Below are positions 1-8,253 of a stretch of DNA of 37,329 bases, piece after piece (position 1 is the first letter of the stretch; each line of letters begins with the position of its first letter). The position numbers and the translations under genes were made by a program. The DNA is from Myxococcota bacterium (lineage in GTDB: Bacteria > Myxococcota_A > UBA796). The stretch is taken from NCBI GenBank assembly GCA_029251165.1, contig JAQXDW010000044.1, positions 1 through 37,329 on the forward strand, written 5' to 3'. Below the pieces are notes generated by a model. That model saw nothing but the letters and a program-made list of their open reading frames with translations. It did no database searches and was not told the DNA's origin.

Positions 1-162
1 GATCAGGCTGTGCTGGCCTGGAAGAAGGATGATCGCACCATCGCGCTGGTGGATGGGGCGTCCGCATCTGGGCTGGAGCGCGACAGTCTCACCCAGCTCG
101 TGGTGAGCGAGACCGCGACAGCTTCCCAGGTCGCGGACTGGCTGAAGGACCATCTGTCGTAG
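1..162 (+). CDS. C-terminal fragment of an unidentified protein (cut by window edge)
   Basis: Frame 1 is open from the first base to a TAG at 160-162 and gives 53 residues ending in ADWLKDHLS. The fragment is soluble-looking and mixed charged/hydrophobic, with no motif I recognise. It stops 27 nt before the GTG start of the giant helicase-nuclease gene on the same strand, so the two may be co-transcribed. If so, this protein would be the nearest candidate partner of that enzyme. The overlapping minus-strand frame (3-263) is less plausible because it runs across the junction of both genes. The product cannot be named from this piece. Confidence 0.6.
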   Translation, partial: DQAVLAWKKDDRTIALVDGASASGLERDSLTQLVVSETATASQVADWLKDHLS

Positions 163-189
163 TCTCTGTCTCTCAGTGAAGGTGTTGTC

Positions 190-3100
190 GTGCGCTTCTT
201 GATCTCTTCGACGTTTACGAAGTCTCTCCAGTCGCTGTCCAGCGGTGAGCAGGCGCAGGCCAAGCTGGCGGCGTTCGACTTTCAGCTCAACCCTCGAAAC
301 CCGGGCTTTAAGTTTCACCGGGTCACGCGCGCCAAGGACAAGCGGTTCTGGACCTTCCGCATCACCCGGGACCTCCGCGCGGTCGTCCACCTCACCGACG
401 ACACCTTCACCCTCTGCTACGCCGATCACCACGACGGCGCCTACACGTGGGCCGAGCGCCGGCGCCTGGAGGTCCATCCGACCACGGGTGCCGTCCAGAT
501 CATCGAGACCCACGAGCACATCGAGGAGGTTGTCCGCAAGATCGTGCGCGAGGAGGTCACCGAGCCGCCGGCGTTTGCCCGCTACGAGGTCGGCTACCTC
601 CTGTCTCTGGGCGTGCCGGTGGACTGGGTGCCCTGCATCCGCTCGATCACTGCAGATCAGTTCGTCGAGCTGTCTGCTCAGCTTCCAGAGGAGGCTGCCG
701 AGCGGCTGATGCGCCTCGTCGAGGGAGAAGCGGTCGCGCCCCCGGTCCGGGCGAGCGATCCCTACGACAATCCCGACACCACCCGTCGCTTTCTTCCCGT
801 CGCGGATGCCCGGTCCCTCAAGGCGGCCCTGGATGCGCCCTGGGATCGCTGGATAATCTTCCTCCATCCCGCCCAGCGCCGCATCGTGGAGACGGACTTT
901 GCAGGACCCTCGAAGGTGTTCGGCGGCGCGGGAACCGGGAAGACGGTGGTCGGGCTGCACCGCGCGGCGTGGCTGGCGCGGAAGCATCCCGATGCCCGCA
1001 TCCTGCTCACCACCTACACCAAGGCCCTCACCTCCCGCATCGGCCACCAGCTCGACCTCCTCATGGGGGCCGGAAATCCGGCGCGGAAGCGCATCGAGGT
1101 CAACCACGTCCACAGCGTCGCCACCCGGCTGTACAGGCGCGGCGGGAGGCCGCTGAAGCTGGTCAACGAGGCGGAGCTGCGCGAGCTGATCGACCGCGCC
1201 CGTCGTGCGCATGATGTGGCCTCCTGCTCCACGAGCTACCTGCTGGCGGAGTGGACCTCGATCATCGATCCGATGCGAATTCGAAGCTGGCAGGCGTACC
1301 GCAGTGCCCCGCGCCAGGGGCGTGGACGGGCGCTGGGCGGGCGGCAGAAGAAGCGCATCTGGAGCGCCTTTGAGTCGGTCCAGCAGCAGCTCGCTGCGAC
1401 CGGAAGGCAGACCTGGGACGGGATGTTCTATGCCGTCATCGATCAGCTCAACGCCACCCCTTCCCTTCGCTACGATCACGTCATCATCGATGAGGCTCAG
1501 GACTTCGGACTCTGTGGACTGCGGCTGCTTCGGGCCCTCGCGGCTCCGGGACCGGGCGACCTCATGCTCTGCGCGGATGCCGGACAGCGGATCTACAAGG
1601 GACGGTTCTCCTTGGTCCGGTCGGGCATTGATGTGCGCGGGCGCTCGAAGCGGCTGCGGGTCAACTACCGGACCACCGAGCAGATCCGACGGTTCTCTGA
1701 CCACATCGTGCCAGCAACAATCACGACCGAGGACGGCGAAGAGGATCGCAGCAGCAGCTCGCTGCACTCCGGTCCGACTCCGGAGCGGGCCGGCGGTGAC
1801 ACCGAGGCCGACGAGATCGCAGCCCTCACCCGCTGGCTCACGGTGCGGCTCAGTGAGGGAGTGAAGCCTGGAGAGATTGCGATCTTTGCCCGATCCCAGC
1901 TCATGCTGACCCGTCGGGCGCGTCCGGCGCTTCAGGCTGCGGAGCTGGCCTGGGAGATGCTGTCGAAGGACCCGCCGCTGACCCCCGACACCGTCACCCT
2001 CGCCACCATGCACCGCTGCAAGGGGCTCGAATTCAAGGCCGTGGCGGTCATCGGCTGTGATGCGGACGCCCTGCCGTCGAGGCGTGCGCTGGAGAGCGCG
2101 GCGGACGAAGGCGACAAGGACGCCATCCTCGCCCAGGAGCGCAGCCTGCTCTACGTCGCCTGCACCCGTGCCCGAGACCACCTCCTGGTCTCTTGGACCG
2201 GTGCACCGAGTCCCTTCCTCCACGACGAGCGCCCGCCCCCCGCTGTGGCTGTCGCGGCCCCGCAGCCCCGCACGACCACCGCGTTTCGACCCCAGGCGCC
2301 CTACCGCCTCAGTCCGTCGCGGGCCGCGCGCTACTTCCTCCACGACTGCGAGCGCTCTCTGCGGTTCGGCTGCGCTGCTACCGATACCCGGCGCAGCGCT
2401 GATGGTGTCCCGGAGTCCACCCCCGAGGCCAGCCCGCTGCTGGAGGCCATCTTCCGGCACGGCTACGAGTGGGAGAAGCTGGTGGTCGAGGGGCCGCTGC
2501 ATGGACGGGTTCATGTGCCCGAGGGGGAAGCCCCCGTCGAGGAGCGGCAGTTCACCTATGACGAGACCGTCGAGTTGCTCCGGGTGGCCCGGCCGGGTGA
2601 CTTCATCTACCAGGCCGTCTTCAGGGCCCCGAAGCGGTTCTACACCCGCTTCGGCATCGACGCTGACCTGCTGACCATCTCGACCAGCCGACCCGATCTC
2701 ATCGAGGTCCTCCCCGATGGTGATGGCCGACTCTTCCGGATCATCGACATGAAGCGGGGCGACTCGCTTCGCAGCATCTATCGAATCCAGGTCCTGTTCT
2801 ACGCCCTCGAGCTCGTCGACATTCTCCTCGAAGAGGGCATCACGGACGCCCGGGTTGATCTGGAGATGGGCGGGGTCTGGCTCGGTCACCAGTCGGAGTA
2901 CACCCCCTGCACCCTCAGCGGCGTCCGGCCTCACCTGGAGCGCCTCCTCTCCGATGACATCGACCGCATCCTCACCACCCCCCCTGAGAAGGTTCGCTGG
3001 CACCTGACCGGACGCTGCGAGTGGTGTCCCTACTTTGAGCACTGCCGCACAGAGATGGTTCAGCGCGACGACCTCTCTCGCATCTCTGGCCTCACCGCCT

Positions 3101-6045
3101 ATGGAAAGCGCCACCTCCAGTCACGGGGAATCACCACCACCGCGCAGCTCCAGGTGCTCCTCGCCGCACCGGAGGAGGCGGACGCGGTCCTCTCCAGCTG
3201 TGCCTCCCTCACCGGGCGCCGTCCGGACCTCACGGCTCGGGTCACTGCGCTGCGAACGGGCACCGTTCAGCTCCACGGCCGCTCCTCTCTCGCGCTCCCC
3301 CGAGCGGAGGATCTGGAGGTCATCGTGGCGGTGATGCTCCAGAAGGAGCCGCTGGGCAAGTCGCTGTATCTTGCCGGAATTCGCACGGACGTCGGCGAGC
3401 GGGTCCCTCGTCGCCTGCCGGGCTCGCACGGGGCCCGCGACAGCCGCATCTTCCTCGCTGAGACCCCTGAGCAGGTCCCGGCGGTGCGCCGTCAGCTCAT
3501 CGGAGCGCTCTATGCACTCCTCCAGCGGGTAGACGCCTACAACCTCGATCGGGACTGGCAGGAGCAGCTCAGCCTCCAGGTCTATCTGCACACCAACCAG
3601 GAGCGCCGCGCCCTGCTCGACCTCCTCCTGGAGTCCCTCACCGAGCCTGAGCTGGTCGAGGCTGCGATCACCCTGCTGTTTCACTTCCAGGGGGAGCAGC
3701 TCCTCCGCGCCAAGGACCATCCTGAGGAGCAGGTCGCCTATCCGGCGGTGCCGCTGCTCTCGTCCCTGGCCAGCCTGCTCGCCCTGCCCATCGACGTCAG
3801 CTACACCCTTCCCGAGGTCCTCGATGCCCTGGGCTTTGACGGCTCCTACCCCCGCGAGGACGACCTGCACTTTCCGCTGGGTCACGGCCTGCGCGCAGAG
3901 CTGATCTACGAGACCTGGCACCACAAGAAGACCGAAAACCTCGACCGCCTTCGGCTTCAGGTCGACAGCCACCTCTCCGCAGTCCTCACGGTGCTCCATG
4001 CGCTCCGGGAGCAGGCCGACAGCCAGCTGTTCACCTGGGCTCCCCGCTTCGCGCTGCCCCCGCTCTCTCCGGTTCGTGACCCCTTCCTCTCTCGGCTCAT
4101 CTTCCTCACCCGCTATGAGGCATTCCTCAGCTGCCAGGAGACCCGAGAGACCCGTCGAATCGCACGGGATGCGGTGTCTTACGCCGACGGCGTCTATGCG
4201 CTTGAGGCCGAGGCGGATGGCTGGATGCGGCTGGTGCCGGGGCCGGCGGCGCGCCTGGATGTCGACGACTTCCCCAACCGCCTGCTGGTGACCGACGACT
4301 CCGCAGGGCGAGAGGCGCAGCTGCGCTACGCCGACCATTCAAACCGCAAGGACTGGAGCGGCGGGCAGACGCACTCCGAGCACCGAATGGTGGTGAAGAT
4401 TCCGGCGGTCGAGACCGACGACATGGGGCGGACCACCCGCATCCAGGTGACCGCGACCCGCAAGTGGCTCAAGCCGGTCTCGGGACAGCGCTACCTGCTC
4501 TACCCCCGGCACACCGACTTCACGACCGGCAACGTCATCGACTTTCTCGCCAGCCTGGAGGGCGCGCGCTCGCTGCTCGTCTCGCTGCTCCGGGATCCGA
4601 CCACCTCTGTCGCCGGCACCCTCCACGCCGCGGTGCAGCCTCACCTCGACGCTGCAGCGGCACCGCTCGGGCTCACCGAGAGCCAGACCGCAGCCTGGCG
4701 GGCGGTCTGTTGCCAGCGCATTACTGCGGTCTGGGGGCCGCCAGGTACGGGAAAGACCCACTTCCTCGCCAGCTTGATCATCGGCCTTGCGTGGGCACAT
4801 GCAAAGGCAGACCGACCGTTCTCGGTGGTGATCTCTGCGTTCACCAACGCCGCGATCGAGAACCTGCTCGCCAAGATCATCTCTCGCCAAGCCGAGCTTC
4901 CTGGCCTGAAGCTGAAGCTGGCCATCGGCAAGGCGAAGGGCTGGAGCGGCGAGAAGCTCGGAGTGGTGGTCAACCCGAAGAAGGCCGCCCACTGGCTACA
5001 GCGCAAGGCGCACGGTGTGGTCGGCGGCACGATCTACCAGCTCATCAAGGATCCGGCGCTGACCGATGTCGACCTCGTGGTGGTCGATGAGGCCTCGCAG
5101 CTTGAGGTGCCTCGAGGGGCGATCCCTGCCCACCTCATCGGCACGAAGGGACGGGTGGTGTTCGCCGGGGACCACTACCAGCTCCCCCCGATCATCAAGG
5201 GGGAGTACCCCGAGCCTGAGCCGGGCGAGCCGGTGCTGCACCGCTCGGTGTTTGAGGCTCTCATCGACATCCAGGGCGGCGGGCTGTGTCGGCAGCTCCT
5301 GGAGAACTTCCGCATGAACGCCACCCTCACCGCCGCATCTGCGGACCTGCTCTATGGCCCCCGCTATGTGCCCGGGAGCGACGCGGTTCGCGATCAGGTC
5401 CTCCCGTTCACTCCACCAGCAGGGCTCTCTGCGCTGGCCGATGCTGCGCTGGATCCGGCGTACTCGCTGGTGCTGGTGGTCCTCAACGGGGTGACCGCTG
5501 CCCGAGAGAACACCGTCGAGGCGGGGCTGGTCTCGGAGATGGTCTGTGGACTGCGGGATGGTCTGCGGGATGATGCTGGCGCGGCCTATGTCGACGACGC
5601 GGCGTTCTTCAAGCACGGCGTGTTCGTGGTCTGCCCCCACCACGCCCAGATCCAGCAGATCCAGCTCAAGCTTGCGGGAGAGCGTGACTGGAGCGTGCGC
5701 CCGTTCGTGGACACGGTGGACAAGATGCAGGGACAGGAAGCCCAGGCGGTCATTGTCGGCTACGGCGTCTCCGATCCAGAGTTTGCCCAGCAGGAGGCGC
5801 GCTTCATCTACAGCCGCAACCGCCTCAACGTCTCCATCACCCGCGGGCGTGCGAAGACGGTGGTCTGCCTGCCGCGTCCGCTGCTCGACGCGACTCCGGG
5901 AGTGCTGGAGGACGACGAGGCTGCTGAGGGACTGGCGTACATGCGCCGGCTGCTTCAGCGAATGGAGACGCAGGGAGAGGTGCAGCGCTTCCTGCTGGAT
6001 GGCGGGGTGAGCGTGGATGTGTACCGGGTGGGCGCTGGGGGGTGA
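190..6045 (+). CDS. RelE-like / UvrD helicase / PD-(D/E)XK nuclease / Dna2-like helicase fusion
   Basis: The gene encodes 1951 residues from a GTG start with AAGG about 9 nt upstream. Residues 1-105 resemble the RelE/ParE toxin fold (KRFWTFRITRDLRAVVH, then YADHHDGAYTWAERRR). A UvrD-type SF1A helicase follows, with Walker A GGAGTGKT at 245-252, Walker B DEAQD at 434-438 and motif VI LLYVACTRARD near 653-663. Next is a RecB/Cas4-like nuclease with Asp836, Asp853 and Lys855 (IDMKRG) and Gln near 866. Cysteines 720, 943, 946 and 952 match the pattern that holds a 4Fe-4S cluster in AddB/Cas4 enzymes. Residues 955-1500 hold a helix-hairpin-helix-like stretch and possibly a degenerate RNase H-like domain. 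A Dna2/Upf1-like SF1B helicase ends the protein: GPPGTGKT at 1516-1523, DEASQ at 1633-1637, GDHYQLPP near 1661, MQGQE near 1845 and RLNVSITRGRA near 1880. Role inferred: ATP-driven DNA unwinding and cutting in repair or phage defence. Confidence 0.88.
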   Translation: MRFLISSTFTKSLQSLSSGEQAQAKLAAFDFQLNPRNPGFKFHRVTRAKDKRFWTFRITRDLRAVVHLTDDTFTLCYADHHDGAYTWAERRRLEVHPTTGAVQIIETHEHIEEVVRKIVREEVTEPPAFARYEVGYLLSLGVPVDWVPCIRSITADQFVELSAQLPEEAAERLMRLVEGEAVAPPVRASDPYDNPDTTRRFLPVADARSLKAALDAPWDRWIIFLHPAQRRIVETDFAGPSKVFGGAGTGKTVVGLHRAAWLARKHPDARILLTTYTKALTSRIGHQLDLLMGAGNPARKRIEVNHVHSVATRLYRRGGRPLKLVNEAELRELIDRARRAHDVASCSTSYLLAEWTSIIDPMRIRSWQAYRSAPRQGRGRALGGRQKKRIWSAFESVQQQLAATGRQTWDGMFYAVIDQLNATPSLRYDHVIIDEAQDFGLCGLRLLRALAAPGPGDLMLCADAGQRIYKGRFSLVRSGIDVRGRSKRLRVNYRTTEQIRRFSDHIVPATITTEDGEEDRSSSSLHSGPTPERAGGDTEADEIAALTRWLTVRLSEGVKPGEIAIFARSQLMLTRRARPALQAAELAWEMLSKDPPLTPDTVTLATMHRCKGLEFKAVAVIGCDADALPSRRALESAADEGDKDAILAQERSLLYVACTRARDHLLVSWTGAPSPFLHDERPPPAVAVAAPQPRTTTAFRPQAPYRLSPSRAARYFLHDCERSLRFGCAATDTRRSADGVPESTPEASPLLEAIFRHGYEWEKLVVEGPLHGRVHVPEGEAPVEERQFTYDETVELLRVARPGDFIYQAVFRAPKRFYTRFGIDADLLTISTSRPDLIEVLPDGDGRLFRIIDMKRGDSLRSIYRIQVLFYALELVDILLEEGITDARVDLEMGGVWLGHQSEYTPCTLSGVRPHLERLLSDDIDRILTTPPEKVRWHLTGRCEWCPYFEHCRTEMVQRDDLSRISGLTAYGKRHLQSRGITTTAQLQVLLAAPEEADAVLSSCASLTGRRPDLTARVTALRTGTVQLHGRSSLALPRAEDLEVIVAVMLQKEPLGKSLYLAGIRTDVGERVPRRLPGSHGARDSRIFLAETPEQVPAVRRQLIGALYALLQRVDAYNLDRDWQEQLSLQVYLHTNQERRALLDLLLESLTEPELVEAAITLLFHFQGEQLLRAKDHPEEQVAYPAVPLLSSLASLLALPIDVSYTLPEVLDALGFDGSYPREDDLHFPLGHGLRAELIYETWHHKKTENLDRLRLQVDSHLSAVLTVLHALREQADSQLFTWAPRFALPPLSPVRDPFLSRLIFLTRYEAFLSCQETRETRRIARDAVSYADGVYALEAEADGWMRLVPGPAARLDVDDFPNRLLVTDDSAGREAQLRYADHSNRKDWSGGQTHSEHRMVVKIPAVETDDMGRTTRIQVTATRKWLKPVSGQRYLLYPRHTDFTTGNVIDFLASLEGARSLLVSLLRDPTTSVAGTLHAAVQPHLDAAAAPLGLTESQTAAWRAVCCQRITAVWGPPGTGKTHFLASLIIGLAWAHAKADRPFSVVISAFTNAAIENLLAKIISRQAELPGLKLKLAIGKAKGWSGEKLGVVVNPKKAAHWLQRKAHGVVGGTIYQLIKDPALTDVDLVVVDEASQLEVPRGAIPAHLIGTKGRVVFAGDHYQLPPIIKGEYPEPEPGEPVLHRSVFEALIDIQGGGLCRQLLENFRMNATLTAASADLLYGPRYVPGSDAVRDQVLPFTPPAGLSALADAALDPAYSLVLVVLNGVTAARENTVEAGLVSEMVCGLRDGLRDDAGAAYVDDAAFFKHGVFVVCPHHAQIQQIQLKLAGERDWSVRPFVDTVDKMQGQEAQAVIVGYGVSDPEFAQQEARFIYSRNRLNVSITRGRAKTVVCLPRPLLDATPGVLEDDEAAEGLAYMRRLLQRMETQGEVQRFLLDGGVSVDVYRVGAGG

Positions 6046-6067
6046 GGCGCGCCGCCGCTGGAGGGAG

Positions 6068-6098
6068 CCCGGTCTCCGCTGGTGCGGTGGAGACCGGG
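6068..6098. terminator. Hairpin between convergent genes
   Basis: CCCGGTCTCC at 6068-6077 pairs perfectly with GGAGACCGGG at 6089-6098. Further GC pairing is possible inside the 11-nt loop. It lies between the helicase stop (6045) and the stop of the minus-strand gene (6112), so it can act in both directions. No T-tract follows, so rho-independent function is inferred only from position and stem strength. Confidence 0.6.
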
Positions 6099-6111
6099 TC
6101 CGTCTGACGGC

Positions 6112-6822
6112 TCAGCGCCGTCGTCGTATTCCGAGCAGCGACAGCATCGCGACCAGCAGCGAGGCCCCCCCACCAGTGGCGCTGCAGCCGGCTGAGGAGG
6201 CCCCAGCCTGGCAGGGGTATGACTCCTCCCAGACCGACTCGCCGCTCGGACTGTGCAGGCTCACGGTGAGGCAGGCTTCCTCGCTGGCCTGACCCACCCG
6301 GCCCAGATCCAGCGTGATGTGCTGCTCGGTGTCCACGGTGTCGACGCCGAGCCAGCTGATGTGGCCGTCGCTGTCGTCGGTGATCTTGACTGCCCAGCCC
6401 GTCCCCTCGGCGGCTGGGACGTCGACATGGATGGTGCGGAGCAGGTGGCGGCGGTACATGTAGTCCATGCAGGCGGCAGTGTAGGCCTCGTTGACCCGCT
6501 GCACGTCGTCCTCGATCAGGATCAGCCCGGGAGCCTCCGGCTGCGGCACATCGACCTCATCGGAGACCATGATGCGGGTCCCGTTGATGCTGTACTCACC
6601 CGGCTCCAGGGAGACCTGCCAGGCGTCCTCGCCGGCCTCCGCGATGTCTTCGATGCGCACGCCATCCGGGGTCTCAATGGTCGGCTCCTGGGCGTAGCTC
6701 CTGCCACCGGCTCGGACGACAAAGCGTGTCGGAACGGTACCTTCAGCCGGAGAGACGATGGCCGCAGGCGCATAGACATATGAGCACGCCGAAGCGCGAA
6801 GCTCGAGTAGGATCAGCAGCAT
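6112..6822 (-). CDS. Exported protein with MYXO-CTERM-like C-terminal sorting signal
   Basis: The product has 236 residues. The N-terminus (MLLILLELRASAC) is a short hydrophobic export signal. It could be read by signal peptidase I or, because of ASAC, as a weak lipobox. The body has no domain I recognise. The C-terminus is a Cys-rich segment (SAGCSATGGG), a hydrophobic helix and IRRRR. That is the layout of MYXO-CTERM tripartite signals, which in myxobacteria mark proteins for surface sorting after cleavage near the Cys. The start is ATG at 6820-6822. It lies downstream of the MopE/L-domain gene on the same strand with a 124-nt gap, so it may have its own promoter. The function of the folded part is unknown. 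Confidence 0.8.
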   Translation of the reverse strand: MLLILLELRASACSYVYAPAAIVSPAEGTVPTRFVVRAGGRSYAQEPTIETPDGVRIEDIAEAGEDAWQVSLEPGEYSINGTRIMVSDEVDVPQPEAPGLILIEDDVQRVNEAYTAACMDYMYRRHLLRTIHVDVPAAEGTGWAVKITDDSDGHISWLGVDTVDTEQHITLDLGRVGQASEEACLTVSLHSPSGESVWEESYPCQAGASSAGCSATGGGASLLVAMLSLLGIRRRR

Positions 6823-6946
6823 TGATTTTCCCGCGACGTGCCCGGCCTCTTGTACCGAGAGGGGGCAGCAGGTGTGACAGCGGGCCGGTGTGTCCGGTGC
6901 GCCTCGGCGGCCTGTTCATTAGGATCGCGGCGAGCTTCAGCGCTGC

Positions 6947-8110
6947 TCAGTCGTCTTCAATTTCCATTGATATAGTAATCACCGCCAATATTTTTTCCCC
7001 AATGATGTCGTCGACGAGCCACTCCGCCTCTGAGGTCGGGAGTGCAGCATTGTCGGTGATGGTGACGTCATCGATCACCTCACTCAGGTGCCTGAGCGCC
7101 TGCAAGCTGGTGAGGGAAGGGTTGTTGTGGATTCTGAGGTTCTCCTCGATGAGCACGAGGGTCTCCAGCCCGCTCAGGTCCGTGAGAGAATCATTGTCTG
7201 AGATTGAGAGGTTTTCGATGAGAGGCTGGAGTCTCATCAGCTCGCGCACGCTCATGAGGGAAGGGTTGTTGGAGATCGTGAGGTGATTGACGGTAAACTC
7301 GACGCCATCCAGTCCGCTCAGGTTGACGAGGGCCGGGTTGCTGTAGAAGCTCACGGACCCTCCGATGCTCTCCAGCTGCGGCAGCCCGCGCACGCTGGTG
7401 AGGTTGACGTTCTCGCTGACCTGGAGGCCACCGTGGATCTCTCGAAGCCGCTCCAGTCCGCTCAGGTCGGTGAGGGAAGCGTTCTCAGCGACCTCGAGGT
7501 GGCCTCTGAGGCTCACGACCTGGCTGAGACCCGCCAGGTTGACGAGGACTGGGTTGTTGACGATCTCGATCGCATCGGTGCCGGTGGTCAGGCCCTCGAG
7601 CCCGCTCAGGCTGATGAGGTCCGGATTGTCGGTGATGACGAGCGCTTCTCCGATCATGCAGAGACACGAGAGGAGCGTGAGATCGCGCGCGTCGCTCTCC
7701 TGCACGAGGAGGCTTCCGGTGACGTGCAGCCCCCGCGCATCCTCACACGTGGACTCCGTCACGGAGGACCACTGGAGGTCGCCTTTCCAGAACCGCGCGG
7801 GCTCCTGGAGGCCGGGGTTCTGGTTGTTGCACTCCTCTTCGTACCCGTAGCCATCGCCGTCGAGATCATCGTCTAAGGTGGAGGCGTTGCAGTCGTTGTC
7901 GATGCCGTCGTAGGGAATCTCAGTGGCATCGGGGTTCACGAGCTCGTCCGTGTCGCCGCAGTCCGTCAAGGCTCCATAGCCGTCGCTGTCGCTGTTGACG
8001 TCGTCCGCGTCCCCATCGCGGTCGCTGTCGTCCGTGTCATCGTCGAGGTCAGCGGACCCTTCTGAGGGCATCATCATGTCGAGCAGCTCCATGGTGCCGC
8101 ATCCCGTCAT
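6947..8110 (-). CDS. MopE-type metal-binding / receptor-L-domain-like surface protein, start uncertain
   Basis: The product has 387 residues counted from ATG at 8108-8110. Residues 20-95 are Asp-rich and include DELVNPDATEIPYDGIDNDC, the classic MopE putative metal-binding motif, then DDDLDGDGYGYEEEC. Residues 115-370 hold about eleven repeats of the pattern NP-x-L-x-x-L-x-G-L-x-x-L, as in receptor L-domains (solenoid beta-helices). The reading frame stays open upstream of 8110 and encodes KINSAAWLALIGSMTGC. This looks like a lipoprotein signal peptide with lipobox MTGC, yet no ATG, GTG or TTG lies in frame there. The true start may be non-standard or hidden by a sequence error. The product is probably a surface lipoprotein. 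The last codons are unusually AT-rich. Confidence 0.8.
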   Translation of the reverse strand: MTGCGTMELLDMMMPSEGSADLDDDTDDSDRDGDADDVNSDSDGYGALTDCGDTDELVNPDATEIPYDGIDNDCNASTLDDDLDGDGYGYEEECNNQNPGLQEPARFWKGDLQWSSVTESTCEDARGLHVTGSLLVQESDARDLTLLSCLCMIGEALVITDNPDLISLSGLEGLTTGTDAIEIVNNPVLVNLAGLSQVVSLRGHLEVAENASLTDLSGLERLREIHGGLQVSENVNLTSVRGLPQLESIGGSVSFYSNPALVNLSGLDGVEFTVNHLTISNNPSLMSVRELMRLQPLIENLSISDNDSLTDLSGLETLVLIEENLRIHNNPSLTSLQALRHLSEVIDDVTITDNAALPTSEAEWLVDDIIGEKILAVITISMEIEDD

Positions 8111-8253
8111 GGAGCCAATGAGTGCAAGCCATGCTGCCGAATTGATCTTGGTCTGTCTCTGCTTCCGGACAAGGGGGGAGCGTGGCCAAAGTAGGGGCTC
8201 TGGTCTGCTTGCATGCTGGGCTGCTCTGCGAGAGCCGTGTCGACTTTTCTGCG

